A stretch of DNA of 64,000 bases from Promethearchaeota archaeon (GTDB lineage Archaea; Asgardarchaeota; Lokiarchaeia; Sigyniarchaeales; SOKP01), in assembly GCA_011364925.1 (NCBI GenBank), contig RDOA01000003.1, forward strand, positions 1 to 64,000, read 5' to 3'. The notes beneath the pieces are model-generated. The model did no database searches and had not been told where the DNA came from. It saw nothing but the letters and a program-made list of their open reading frames with translations. Numbering within the stretch: the stretch's first letter is position 1; every line of letters begins with the position of its first letter. This document shows positions 26,912 through 36,663 of this stretch, one piece after another. A program made the translations under genes and the position numbers.

Positions 26912-29065
26912 ATGATTGAATTAGAAAAGAGAGCTTACTTACGGGAGAAGCACTTAGAACATAGAGAGTATCAATTAAAAATTGCAAAAGAGTGCGTATC
27001 AAAAAATTCGCTTGTTGTTCTTCCTACTGGTTTAGGCAAGACGGTTATCGGTGTGTATGTCGCTGCGGAAACTTTAGAAAAATTCCCTTCTAAAAGTAAA
27101 ATACTCGTTTTAGCTCCGACCAGACCATTGATCAACCAACATTACGACTCTTTTAAAAATTTAATGACAATACCCGAAGACCAATTTTTAGTGTTAACCG
27201 GAAAAACCGTTCCTGAAAAGAGAGTAGAGTTGTTCCAAGAAAACCAAATAATATTTTACACACCCCAAACATTACGAAACGATTTAGTGAATAAAAAGTA
27301 CAATTTAGAAGACGTTTGTTTGATAATTTTCGACGAGGCTCATCATGCTACAGGTGATTACGCGTATACTCTGATCGCGGATGAGTATGTTGATCAAAAT
27401 CCAGACGGAACAATCTTAGGCTTGACTGCAAGCCCTGGAGCATCGAAAGAAAAGATTAAAATTTTGTGCAATAACTTACACATTCCGCTCACCAACATCC
27501 ATACCCGCACGAGAAAAGACATCGATGTAAAAACTTATTTGAAACCTATGGATGTCTACAAAATCGGCGTTAATCTTACCGAGCTTATGAGAGACGCTTA
27601 CTTAGCAATTCAAACTTTGCTAGAAGAACGATTGCAGTATCTTTCTCAACTAGGCTTTTTAACAACGAAAGCTAGTGAGCTACATACAAAAGTTATTCGA
27701 AAGGATTTAATCGCGTTAAACACAGAATTAATTCGATTAGTGAAAGGAGATGGGGATAAAACAGGAGTTTACAGCGCGTTATCTGTAAATGCTCAAGCTT
27801 TAATCTTGTATCACATGCTTGAGTTGATCGAACAACAAGGATTAGATGTATTACTGATCTATTTAATGAAATTAAAGCAGGACGCTCGAAAAAAGACTAG
27901 TTCTAAAGCAGTTAAAATTCTAGCTTCAGACCATAGAGTTAATCAAATTTACATTGAATTGAAGAAAAATGAAGATCTCTCTCCTAAACAATTGATCCAC
28001 CCCAAGTTTTACATTCTTGAAAAATTGCTCTTACAAGAGTTCAAAAACAACCCAGATTCAAGGATATTAGTTTTTGTAAAGTTGCGCGATTCGGTTAAAA
28101 ATATTGTAAACAAATTAAAGTTAAGCAATCATGAGACCATTAAGCCAACGAGGTTCGTAGGACAATCAACCAAATCGAAGGATGATAAAGGATTACCCCA
28201 GAAAAAGCAATTAGAGATATTGGAACAGTTCAAACAAGGACATTGCAATATATTGGTAAGTACTAATGTAGGAGAGGAAGGTCTGGATATAGCAGAATGC
28301 GATTTAGTTATTTTTTACGATGTTGTTGCCTCCGAAATTAGGTTTATCCAGAGAAAGGGAAGAACTGCTCGCCATCGTGAAGGGAAAGTTATTATACTGT
28401 ATTGTAAGGCAACGCACGATGAGATCTACATGAACATCGCTTTAAGTAGATTAAAGAAAATGAATATCAACCTTAAGAGCGATCAACAGTTAAAAACAGC
28501 TTATACAAGAAGTCCAAAAGAAATGAAAATTGAAGAAAGCAGTATAGAAGATTCTAAATATGAACTTCCAAAGATGGCTAAATCTCATCAGAAGCAAGGA
28601 AATTTGGAATCGTTTTTAGGTGAATCAGTCAGTCCACTCGATGTGAAGGATAATAGTCAAAAAGCGACCGAAATCAGGATAAGTCAATCTCTTCCGGTAA
28701 AATTCGGAATAAGAAAAAAACTGCAAGAAGATAACATTCCTTTCGACGTTGTAAAGTCAATCAACCATATAACATTATTCGACCGAATCATAATCCAAGT
28801 TGTAGATCCACGCCAATTCGAAGAAGGAAAGTTGATGAGAAAGATTTCTCATTTAAATAAAAAATACCCTCTTTTTATTTCGATATTTGATTTTGTGAAC
28901 TTTTCTAACGATTATCAAGACGAAGAACGGCTTCTCAAACAAAAAGTAAAGAATTGGGGTTCAATTAGCGGTTTAAAAGCGATTCCGATCGACCTTCCCG
29001 AAGAATTATATTTCATCGTTAAAAATGTATATTTACACTCAACTGTAGAACATGAGGTTTCGTAA
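26912..29065 (+). CDS. hef: Hef/FANCM-like SF2 helicase with degenerate ERCC4 nuclease region
   Basis: 717 residues. Helicase motifs: Q-like HREYQ, I LPTGLGKT (38-44), II DEAHHATG, III LTASPG, and motif VI FIQRKGRTAR. The helical insertion between the RecA lobes (LEERLQYLSQLGF) is typical of Hef. It unwinds stalled forks. The C-terminal ~120 residues (from LPVKFGIRKKLQ) follow the ERCC4/XPF pattern (RKKLQEDNIPFDVV... FEEGKLMRKISHLNKKYP), but GD-x-n-ERK is replaced by NH...QVV, and no tandem HhH follows. The nuclease is therefore probably dead, as in FANCM. The start ATG is chosen because GGAG lies 8 nt upstream. Confidence 0.9.
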   Translation: MIELEKRAYLREKHLEHREYQLKIAKECVSKNSLVVLPTGLGKTVIGVYVAAETLEKFPSKSKILVLAPTRPLINQHYDSFKNLMTIPEDQFLVLTGKTVPEKRVELFQENQIIFYTPQTLRNDLVNKKYNLEDVCLIIFDEAHHATGDYAYTLIADEYVDQNPDGTILGLTASPGASKEKIKILCNNLHIPLTNIHTRTRKDIDVKTYLKPMDVYKIGVNLTELMRDAYLAIQTLLEERLQYLSQLGFLTTKASELHTKVIRKDLIALNTELIRLVKGDGDKTGVYSALSVNAQALILYHMLELIEQQGLDVLLIYLMKLKQDARKKTSSKAVKILASDHRVNQIYIELKKNEDLSPKQLIHPKFYILEKLLLQEFKNNPDSRILVFVKLRDSVKNIVNKLKLSNHETIKPTRFVGQSTKSKDDKGLPQKKQLEILEQFKQGHCNILVSTNVGEEGLDIAECDLVIFYDVVASEIRFIQRKGRTARHREGKVIILYCKATHDEIYMNIALSRLKKMNINLKSDQQLKTAYTRSPKEMKIEESSIEDSKYELPKMAKSHQKQGNLESFLGESVSPLDVKDNSQKATEIRISQSLPVKFGIRKKLQEDNIPFDVVKSINHITLFDRIIIQVVDPRQFEEGKLMRKISHLNKKYPLFISIFDFVNFSNDYQDEERLLKQKVKNWGSISGLKAIPIDLPEELYFIVKNVYLHSTVEHEVS

Positions 29066-29599
29066 ATGGAAGAAAATGCTTTTAAGAAAGATATAACACC
29101 GTATTTGATATTCGCGTGTAAAAGATGCCAGCAATATTCTTACGTTAAAACAACTCAAAAAACAAAAAAGTGTCTTAGGTGTGGGCATTCATACCAAGTA
29201 AAAGAACTGCTTAAAGAAGGCGAAATAGTGAGCGGCATATCAAATGCTGTCGATGCGGTGACTAGGAAACAAAACGAGCTCTCGGTTCCCGAGTTTAGGT
29301 CTCAAGGTGATTTTGTAATTAACACTAGCGATAAAATTCCAAAAAAACAAACCTTGCTTTATCTTCCGAAGGGAGATTTCAAAAAAAGGAATGAAGCTGA
29401 CGTGAAATTTAAAGCTCTCCTATACAATCTTTCAAATCTTTATGGAAAATTTCCAAGATATATGATTGAAATTATGGCAGAAAATAGCGGAATCTCAGGT
29501 GAAGAGATACCGCGCCTAATTGAAATCTTTGAAAAGCAGGGAATTCTCGTCCAATTAAAAGATGATGGTTTCTATTACCAAATTTCTCGCGAACATTAG
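29066..29599 (+). CDS. Zinc-ribbon and winged-helix protein in the Hef operon
   Basis: 177 residues. An N-terminal rubredoxin-like ribbon (CKRC about 13-16, CLRC about 31-34) sits in the pattern ACKRCQQYSYVK..KCLRCGHSY. A linker follows, then a C-terminal winged-helix-like domain (YMIEIMAENSGISGEEIPRLIEIFEKQG, DDGFYYQIS). It starts 0 bp after the Hef stop, with GAGG 8 nt upstream inside hef, so it is translationally coupled. The combination suggests a DNA- or RNA-binding cofactor of the helicase. Confidence 0.75.
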   Translation: MEENAFKKDITPYLIFACKRCQQYSYVKTTQKTKKCLRCGHSYQVKELLKEGEIVSGISNAVDAVTRKQNELSVPEFRSQGDFVINTSDKIPKKQTLLYLPKGDFKKRNEADVKFKALLYNLSNLYGKFPRYMIEIMAENSGISGEEIPRLIEIFEKQGILVQLKDDGFYYQISREH

Positions 29600-29605
29600 C
29601 AAAAT

Positions 29606-29854
29606 TTATTCTAGTTTACGAACTGATTGTATTACCTTGGCAAATTCTTCTCTCATTATACTCTTATAGAGTGGATCCCGTTTTTCGAAAGGAATTTCCT
29701 CGTAGCCAGAATAGATATTTGGTGGATTTGTCGTTTTTAATAGTTCTGAAAATGGAATCAGCATTTCAGTAAGCGCTTGCTCCATATTTTCATAATCGGA
29801 TATCTCAATAATTAAGGGTTCGTGTTTCTTATTCTTTTCAACTTCAAGACCCAT
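29606..29854 (-). CDS. Small hypothetical protein (82 aa)
   Basis: Acidic N-terminal segment (LIIEISDYENMEQALTEML) and a helical C-terminus (REEFAKVIQSVRKLE). AAGG lies exactly 8 nt before the ATG. It converges with the Hef operon, 6 bp apart. No family recognised. Confidence 0.6.
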   Translation of the reverse strand: MGLEVEKNKKHEPLIIEISDYENMEQALTEMLIPFSELLKTTNPPNIYSGYEEIPFEKRDPLYKSIMREEFAKVIQSVRKLE

Positions 29855-29965
29855 CCTATATACCTTTTTCTCAGTTCTAAATCCTAAATATAACGGTTCT
29901 ATATAAAGAACAAATTGTTTGTTAAAACAAAAAAGAGATTTATTGCTTTCCTTTGTCTTAAAGGA

Positions 29966-30544
29966 TTATCTAGCAACTACTTCCTTAGTCAGATCAGAGT
30001 AAATTGAGCTCCATATTTTATGAGTAGGTTGCTTATATCCATGAGTTGGGCAAGATAATGTAAGCAAGGTCCAAGGTCCTGAGATTTTCACAAAATCTAC
30101 AGTAGCCTTTTGCCCGCATTTAACACACCGGAACACCGCATCTCGAAAGTAGGGAATAGATTGATTTTTTAACCTCAGAGGAATTCTTAGAATTCTCACC
30201 TTGTTAGGAGGACAGCTCTCTTTAACTAGAACATGATCTTTAACGAGTTTTATTAGCTTTATAGCACTTTTAGTTCCACTAACAGGGCATTCGAACATTT
30301 TAATTAAATCTGTTTCAGACATTGAGCTTAAATTCTTTTGCCGTTCGCTTTTTACAAAGTATGAGATTATAAAGTAAATCATGAGGAAGATTCCAAAGCC
30401 TAAACTCAGAAAAGATGCTAAAACACTCTTTTTTGTAGAGTCGTGAGCTACCCACTCAGAGTTAATCAATACGAAAAAAAGCCAAATAAAAAATCCGCCA
30501 AGTGCCAGAAACAGAATTAAAACAAATTCTTTACCATATTTCAT
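29966..30544 (-). CDS. Membrane protein with cytoplasmic zinc-binding domain
   Basis: 192 residues. Two TM helices (about 8-28 and 42-66) are followed by a soluble domain with CVKCGQKA (about 139-146) and CPTHGYKQPTH (about 169-179), a Cys2/Cys-His zinc site. The segment CPVSGTKSAIKLIKLVKDHVLVKESCP resembles a repeated cysteine-containing module often found in Asgard membrane zinc proteins, which is inference. Function unknown. Confidence 0.65.
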   Translation of the reverse strand: MKYGKEFVLILFLALGGFFIWLFFVLINSEWVAHDSTKKSVLASFLSLGFGIFLMIYFIISYFVKSERQKNLSSMSETDLIKMFECPVSGTKSAIKLIKLVKDHVLVKESCPPNKVRILRIPLRLKNQSIPYFRDAVFRCVKCGQKATVDFVKISGPWTLLTLSCPTHGYKQPTHKIWSSIYSDLTKEVVAR

Positions 30545-30670
30545 TCGTAATCAGCTCAATTTTACTTTTCGTAAACACTAAGATTTCGTATAATAATACT
30601 TTTGTCAACATAATATTTAAACAATTTCTTAAATAATGAAATTGGAAATCAATATTTCTCGAATTGTTCT

Positions 30671-30955
30671 TTACTCAGAGTATTCTTTGTTCACTTCTTC
30701 AAGAAAAAGTTTTATAAAATACCGTTGTCGCTTAAGATAATCCTTGATTCGGTCTGATTTTAGGTCAGGTTGGTTTTTGATTATTTTTTGGATGTACTCA
30801 AGCGCTTCTAATGTCTGTTCTTTCGTCTTTTCAAACTCTTTAATGATGTAGTTATCTTGTTCGTCATTCAATCCTTTAAAAACGAGAAATTCCTTTATCT
30901 TAATTTTCTTTCTGCTGTGTAAGTCAAACGGATCTTGATGTTCTTTAGAATCCAT
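30671..30955 (-). CDS. Small charged helical protein (94 aa)
   Basis: Entirely charged helix (EFEKTKEQTLEALEYIQKII; KRQRYFIKLFLEEV). No SD, so probably leaderless. It is divergent from the longin-like gene. No recognised domain. Confidence 0.55.
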   Translation of the reverse strand: MDSKEHQDPFDLHSRKKIKIKEFLVFKGLNDEQDNYIIKEFEKTKEQTLEALEYIQKIIKNQPDLKSDRIKDYLKRQRYFIKLFLEEVNKEYSE

Positions 30956-31018
30956 CGTATTTTCTGGTTTTATTTAGGATAGATCACATAGATTTCAAAT
31001 GCTTAAAAAGGAAAAATT

Positions 31019-31498
31019 ATGTTATCCAATGCAGTTGGTATCATTGAGATCACATTTCATTTTATATATTTAAAAAATCCGGTTAAGATTGTTATGCCAG
31101 AAGTTGATTTCTTACTTGATTTCTTTGTTTTAGCAGATGGCGGCAAAGTTATATTTAGCCATTGTTCTTTGCTGCAATGTGATGAAACGCTTATTGGTGC
31201 GTACTTTCACGCCATAAATTCCATCTACAGAATTTGCTTTAAGCGAGATATGCAAAAAGTATCCTTGAACGAATATCGCTTGCATTTTAAGAAACTTGAA
31301 CCGTTCTTCTTCATCGGGATTTCAACCATTCATGTCAAGACTAAGACGGCAAACGAGAACTTTGAGATTCTGTCAAACCTCTTTTACGATAGATACCATA
31401 ATAAACTTACTAAAAATTGGGAAAGCGATGTGGCACTATTTCAAAACTTTAATTCCGAAGTAGACAAGCGCGTTAAGGAGATTGAACTTTCAAAGTAA
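31019..31498 (+). CDS. Predicted longin/roadblock-like domain protein
   Basis: 159 residues. The order FFVLADGGKVIFSH, then a helix ETLIGAYFHAINSIYRICF, then strands FFFIGISTIHVKTK, then a long helix (NFEILSNLFYDRYHNKLTKNW) fits the profilin-like longin or roadblock fold. Those folds are common in Asgard archaea as partners of small GTPases. This is fold-pattern inference; no unique motif proves it. AAGG precedes the ATG by 7 nt. Confidence 0.55.
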   Translation: MLSNAVGIIEITFHFIYLKNPVKIVMPEVDFLLDFFVLADGGKVIFSHCSLLQCDETLIGAYFHAINSIYRICFKRDMQKVSLNEYRLHFKKLEPFFFIGISTIHVKTKTANENFEILSNLFYDRYHNKLTKNWESDVALFQNFNSEVDKRVKEIELSK

Positions 31499-31525
31499 GT
31501 CAAACCCGAGTTGAAGATTGATTTT

Positions 31526-34045
31526 TTAATCTCCTTTGATAATCTTTTTACACAGATTAATTCCCAAACCAGTTTTTCGATCTAGAACATAGGGATTTTG
31601 CTTCTTTACTTGGGTCGCAGTGTGGAATCCCGCATTATACAGGATCCTTGCCCTAACTCTCGCTACATTATCCAACCTTAATATTAAATCAAACAATTCC
31701 TCGTGGATGCCATAATGAATTCTGATTTTAAGCGTTTCTACCATTTCAGCGATCCTTGTCATGTCTTCTTGTATTGTTAAATCTGATTCGCTTAAATGAA
31801 CTGCGATTATGCCGATAAACGTTATTATCCTTTCTATGTTGTCTTTTGTAGTGTAGAGGTCCCCAGTCATAATGTTATGGCGCTCCATTATACTGTCGAG
31901 AGACTCTTCGTCGCACCATTCCAGAATAGGTTGGAGGAGTCTGTAATCGCGCACTTTTTGTTCTGCTTTTAATACTTCATAAGCTTCTTTTACAATATCT
32001 TGGAATGTGTCTAACACAGCGTTTTCAAGTTTATATCTAATGAGCACGCCAGAAACGGGATAAAGGTACAACCTTATTATCAATTTCCCGAACTGTGAAC
32101 ACTTAATAGTCCCGTTATCCCTCAATGTAATTAAGCCTTTTTCAAACAAGTAATTTAACACATATTGGTTCTTAACTGACTTAGGAACGATATCAATCAC
32201 GTACTTTTGAAAATTGTTATCAGGAACATTTATTAAATGCAGTAAAAATGCTGTAATGTGATCGCAGAACTCAAACATAAATTGTTCGTTAGCGTAGTCG
32301 TTAGATATACCGTTTTGAAATCCGCACGAACATCGGATGCCAACATCCGTGTCGAATTCGGTATAAAATAATCCGAAATTGGTCCTTACATATCCTGATA
32401 TATTTGATTTAGATAGCTTTGTAATTTTTATCTGGTGGTGATTGCTTTTTAATTGTTGAACTTTTTGAGGATCGGAATGGAGTTTTAAAATATTAATTGG
32501 AGTGATTTCTTTAATCATAAGCAATTCGTCGATCGGAATCCCTTGTTGACCCATTTTATCTTTTATTCCGTACCAAAAGTAAGTTTTTTGGAAAAACGCA
32601 TTCAATTTCTCCAGATTGATATTTTTTTCTTCGTAAATTCGAAGGAGCACTTGTTCTTTTAATGTGTGTATCCGATTTAGCCCCGAAATTAGATCGTTAT
32701 ACTTAGGTTTATAGGTTCGCGATTGTGAAACGATTTGGAAGTAATGGTCTTCTACCCAATCTTTCTCGTCTATATCGTTTACCAACAAGTAACCAAATCC
32801 TTCATTATCTAAACCGGGTCGACCGGCTCGACCAAGCATTTGAAATATTGCATTAGCAGAAAAAGGTATGAAATAGGAAAATCCATCTCCGTTCTCGTAA
32901 TAACCAGAGAAATTTTTTATGTTGTGCCCAGAGGTAACATATTTCTTAAAGTCTTTGACTATAACTACTCGGCTAGGGAGGTTTACCCCAGCGCTTAAGG
33001 TGGTTGTAGAGCAGATGACTTTAATAATACGTTTACGATACGCATCTTCTATTAATTTTCTCTCTCGTGGAAGTAAGCCCGCATGGTGGAAAGCAACGCC
33101 GAATTTTACGAGTTTTTTAAGTTCAGAGTGTCTTCCTTTAATATTACTTAGTCTATTTTCGACCCTTTTACAAGCTTTAAGTTCAGATTCGGAGATATGA
33201 GATTTAACCAAATTTTTAAGGTTTGCTGCCATCTGATGCGTTGATTTTCTTTTATTTAAAAAGATTAATATTTGACCTCCGTTATCTAAAGTAGCTTTGG
33301 TTATTTTTTTTATTGTGGAATCTTTATTTTGGGTCGTCTCAATTCTGTATTGGAGAGGAACAGGTCGATCATCTGATGTGATGAGCGTTGTTTTATTTCC
33401 AAGAGAAGATAGCCATTCGTTAAAAAATTCAGGATTTGCTATCGTTGCTGAAAGTCCTATAATCTGAGGATTGTTCAAAAACTCGTTTAACCTTACGATT
33501 AACGACTCTAGTCGGGGTCCTCGAGATCCACTGGCGTCGCCAAGGATGTGAATCTCATCAATAATGATTGTTGAAATGTTAAAAATCCATTCTTGATCGC
33601 TAAAATTTCGTAATATTGAATCCATTTTTTCGTACGTAGTTACTAAAACATCCACATTCGCAAGTCTTGAATCGTCTATATCGTAATCTCCAATAGACAA
33701 CTCGATTTTAATCCCAAATCTGTCGTAACTTTTTTTAAAGTGTACATATTTTTCAGTTGCTAACGCTTTGAACGGAACAAGATAAATACTTTTACCGAAT
33801 TTTTGAAAAACATTATTTACTGCGCAAATCTCACCTATAAGAGTTTTACCGGATCCTGAAGGAGCGCAAACCAAAAAAGACTTTTGGAAAAATATGCCTT
33901 TTCTAATAGCTTCTTTCTGAATGTCACGTAACTTAAATATCTTTAACTCGAGAAGAACTCTTAATATCCTCTCGTCAGTAACGTATTGAAAAATCTCATC
34001 TGTTCTCTTTTTTTCTTTGGTCGGTTCCGAGTCGGTAAATTTCAT
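31526..34045 (-). CDS. hel308: Hel308-like Ski2-family DNA helicase
   Basis: 839 residues. Walker A CAPSGSGKT (61-68), DEIH (163-166), SAT (GLSATI), motif IV region ILIFLNKRKSTHQMA, V TTTLSAGVNLPSR and VI QMLGRAGRPG. A ratchet-like helical domain follows, with a cluster CSCGFQN...FCDH near 570-595 that could bind zinc. The C-terminal HhH is NVARVRARILYNAGFHTATQV. Hel308 unwinds lagging strands at stalled forks. Length is somewhat above typical Hel308 (about 700-720). Confidence 0.92.
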   Translation of the reverse strand: MKFTDSEPTKEKKRTDEIFQYVTDERILRVLLELKIFKLRDIQKEAIRKGIFFQKSFLVCAPSGSGKTLIGEICAVNNVFQKFGKSIYLVPFKALATEKYVHFKKSYDRFGIKIELSIGDYDIDDSRLANVDVLVTTYEKMDSILRNFSDQEWIFNISTIIIDEIHILGDASGSRGPRLESLIVRLNEFLNNPQIIGLSATIANPEFFNEWLSSLGNKTTLITSDDRPVPLQYRIETTQNKDSTIKKITKATLDNGGQILIFLNKRKSTHQMAANLKNLVKSHISESELKACKRVENRLSNIKGRHSELKKLVKFGVAFHHAGLLPRERKLIEDAYRKRIIKVICSTTTLSAGVNLPSRVVIVKDFKKYVTSGHNIKNFSGYYENGDGFSYFIPFSANAIFQMLGRAGRPGLDNEGFGYLLVNDIDEKDWVEDHYFQIVSQSRTYKPKYNDLISGLNRIHTLKEQVLLRIYEEKNINLEKLNAFFQKTYFWYGIKDKMGQQGIPIDELLMIKEITPINILKLHSDPQKVQQLKSNHHQIKITKLSKSNISGYVRTNFGLFYTEFDTDVGIRCSCGFQNGISNDYANEQFMFEFCDHITAFLLHLINVPDNNFQKYVIDIVPKSVKNQYVLNYLFEKGLITLRDNGTIKCSQFGKLIIRLYLYPVSGVLIRYKLENAVLDTFQDIVKEAYEVLKAEQKVRDYRLLQPILEWCDEESLDSIMERHNIMTGDLYTTKDNIERIITFIGIIAVHLSESDLTIQEDMTRIAEMVETLKIRIHYGIHEELFDLILRLDNVARVRARILYNAGFHTATQVKKQNPYVLDRKTGLGINLCKKIIKGD

Positions 34046-34296
34046 TAACGAGATTTACAATCACCAAGATCTATTACATGTTCTTAACTTATCTCCAAAT
34101 TTAAAGAAAAAAAAAAAGTGTTCGTGCCAAAGTACAAGCCCATCTAATAAGGATTAGAGATACAGATGTTTATGACATTTTGGGCTAAAATTTGACAAGA
34201 ACAATCTAGGGTGTATCTAATATTTAATACAGAGAATCTATATAAACAAAAATTTTATCTGAACTTGTCTAATTTGTCTAAAATGGAAAAATCTCT

Positions 34297-34749
34297 CTAT
34301 ATATGTATTAATAGAATGAATTGAAAATTTCTATTTATTTTCACGATATGATATGGTTGAGTTAAAGCCATTGTCACGCAATCAAATGGCGAGGGACTTG
34401 TTTCTCTTATGTATACCCATCTAAACAACCCACTTTCTCTAGTACTAGTAATTTCAATACGATAACCTCCAGTAACACGTTCTCCCATAAAAACGGCAAT
34501 AACTAGATGAGAATTGAAATTAACATATGGAGGTTCCGAAGAAGACGAATGAACTTTTTGCCATAATTCTTCCCATTCTTGTTGTGTTTGAATGATGTAA
34601 TCGCATCTTTCACGATGAGCACCAAAATATCCTAGTTCAATAGTTTCAAAATTTAAATTAGCTTTAGTAAAGGGTAAAAAAGCAACTAATATACTGAACG
34701 AGGTGATTAAAGAAACTAAAATGTAATTATAGTAAAGCGATTTCATCAT
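34297..34749 (-). CDS. Secreted PrcB_C-domain protein
   Basis: 150 residues. An N-terminal signal peptide or anchor (about 8-27) is followed by the PrcB C-terminal domain pattern: WEELWQKV, then HLVIAVFMGERVTGGYRIEI and, near the end, MALTQPYHIVKI (GGY...TQPYxxV). The family was named for a protein that stabilises the Treponema protease PrtP; most members are extracytoplasmic with unknown partners. No protease gene is adjacent. Confidence 0.75.
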   Translation of the reverse strand: MMKSLYYNYILVSLITSFSILVAFLPFTKANLNFETIELGYFGAHRERCDYIIQTQQEWEELWQKVHSSSSEPPYVNFNSHLVIAVFMGERVTGGYRIEITSTRESGLFRWVYIRETSPSPFDCVTMALTQPYHIVKINRNFQFILLIHI

Positions 34750-34783
34750 GATTTATACATTCATGTAAACTTAAATTTTTTTG

Positions 34784-34793
34784 TTTAAATATA
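34784..34793 (+). promoter_or_regulatory. TATA box of the HhH membrane protein gene
   Basis: TTTAAATATA lies about 27 nt before the ATG at 34820, which carries no SD. The spacing predicts transcription starting at or next to the start codon (leaderless mRNA). Confidence 0.55.
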
Positions 34794-34819
34794 AAGGCTA
34801 CATGTGATCTTCGATCCCT

Positions 34820-36538
34820 ATGACAAATGTGTTTGAAAATGCTCAGAGATTAGATGCCGAAGAACTCAAGGAAAAACCACTAAAATCGGATTTAACGGAA
34901 GATTTAACTATAATTAATGGAATTGGTCCCAGTACCGCTTCAAAGTTAAATAAAGCTAATATCAACACGATCAAACAGCTTGCAGATATTACGCCGAGTG
35001 AGCTTTCAGTAATTTCTGGGGTTAGCATCAATGCAGCACAAAAATTCATATCTGAAGCCAAAAACCTTCTTCCTGGATACGATTTTGAAACATTCGATGT
35101 TGCAGAGATATATTTTGAAGAGAAATTCCTACAAGAAGATAGTAATGGAGACTCAGAAATGTTCACATCTTCTCAACAAGAGGATCCCTCAATTTCAGAA
35201 AATCAATCGCAAGAGCATGAGTTAGTGATCGAGCAAATCCAAGATCGATCTCAGGAACAAATGGAAAATACATTCAATGAAGAATCTTTTATGGTTGAAG
35301 AACCTATATTCTTAGAAGAAGACTCTCGTGAAGAAACTCCGCTTGTTCCTGAGATACATGAAATGCAGGAGATTGAAACTATTCCGGAAGCATTCGAATC
35401 ATCAACAGAATTAGATATATTTGAGAATATGGTCGAACAATCGTTGAGAGCATCAGGATACTATATAATTCCAAATTCAATTAACTCATTAAACTCTATT
35501 ATGGATAATATTGACTATCTTGGATGTAAAGTTGTTCGCGTTTCGAGAAGTATCAACCACATTATCATAATTCCAATTAAGCTTTTAGATGTGGAAGAGA
35601 CCGTTTTAGTTAATGAATCGCAACTAAATTCTACTAATGTCGATTCTAGGAATAGGATACGACATTGTTATAAAGATTTATTAAAAACTGGAGATTTAAT
35701 ATTCGATGATATTTTGAACGACAATAAGCTCCGGGAATTCTTTCAAAAATATTTGCAGGTGAACTTAATACTTGAAAAAAGCGTAGAAAACAAAAAATTA
35801 TTTTTCATATCTGGTCAAACTCAGTATAAGATATTAATCGAACCAATTCTGGTCTGTAGAACGCCCCCAAGATGCATGGAAAAATCCATTTTGTTTCCAT
35901 ATCAAAGAAATACCAATGTTCATGTCGTGCAACACTCTTATTTATCCCAACTATTAGATTTTATAGAGCAAAAATACGGTTTTATCGAAACTCGCGGAAA
36001 AAGTTCGAATCCTGTCGAGGATTACCAGAAAAAAGACCATAAATTTCGAACAAACGTACGAGTCATTTCAATTCCGGTAATAGGCTATGCTATTGCGTTA
36101 GCAGTTATTTATTTCGCGGAACTCTATTTCTTGCTTAGGCTATTTAATAGTATTGGGTTTGCTATCGTAGGGATTTATCTCACAATGTTAAGCTACTTAT
36201 ACTCCAAGTCTTATAAAGCGAAAAAACAACTCGCCCTCGAATTTGAAACGCCGTATTACCTGCAAAATTTAGAATTTAGCGAAGCTGATTTATTAGAGTT
36301 TAAAGATATGTTCTCTACTGAGCTTTTAACGCAATTTGGGTACGAATGTTTTGGAAAAGAGAAGAGGTTCAAAGTTTTAGATAAGGTTGAGCAAGAAGAT
36401 TATATGAACAGCCTTCAGAAACATAAAAAAGAAGATATGTCTCATATCGTACACGAATCGAATAAAACTAATAAAAATTTTTTAACAGACGAAAATCCCG
36501 CTTATAACAGTAAGTATCTCTCATTCTTAGAAGATTAG
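34820..36538 (+). CDS. Helix-hairpin-helix protein anchored in the membrane
   Basis: 572 residues. Residues about 27-75 form a HhH domain (INGIGPSTASKLNKANI, VSGVSINAAQKF type) very like the extra C-terminal HhH of the RadA here. A long acidic Glu/Ser linker follows (about 95-200), then a globular domain (about 205-400) and two TM helices (about 416-437 and 443-463), then a cytoplasmic tail (about 465-572). Tethering a DNA-binding HhH module to the membrane is unusual. It is followed by the PNKP-like gene. No family assigned to the central domain. Confidence 0.75.
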   Translation: MTNVFENAQRLDAEELKEKPLKSDLTEDLTIINGIGPSTASKLNKANINTIKQLADITPSELSVISGVSINAAQKFISEAKNLLPGYDFETFDVAEIYFEEKFLQEDSNGDSEMFTSSQQEDPSISENQSQEHELVIEQIQDRSQEQMENTFNEESFMVEEPIFLEEDSREETPLVPEIHEMQEIETIPEAFESSTELDIFENMVEQSLRASGYYIIPNSINSLNSIMDNIDYLGCKVVRVSRSINHIIIIPIKLLDVEETVLVNESQLNSTNVDSRNRIRHCYKDLLKTGDLIFDDILNDNKLREFFQKYLQVNLILEKSVENKKLFFISGQTQYKILIEPILVCRTPPRCMEKSILFPYQRNTNVHVVQHSYLSQLLDFIEQKYGFIETRGKSSNPVEDYQKKDHKFRTNVRVISIPVIGYAIALAVIYFAELYFLLRLFNSIGFAIVGIYLTMLSYLYSKSYKAKKQLALEFETPYYLQNLEFSEADLLEFKDMFSTELLTQFGYECFGKEKRFKVLDKVEQEDYMNSLQKHKKEDMSHIVHESNKTNKNFLTDENPAYNSKYLSFLED

Positions 36539-36663
36539 CATCTCAATTTAATTTAAAATTAATTATTCATACTTATTTTTACTTAGGACTCCTTATTATT
36601 ATAATAATGAATAAATAAATTTCTAATACTACAAAAAAGACAATCGTTAAAATAATTAAACAG

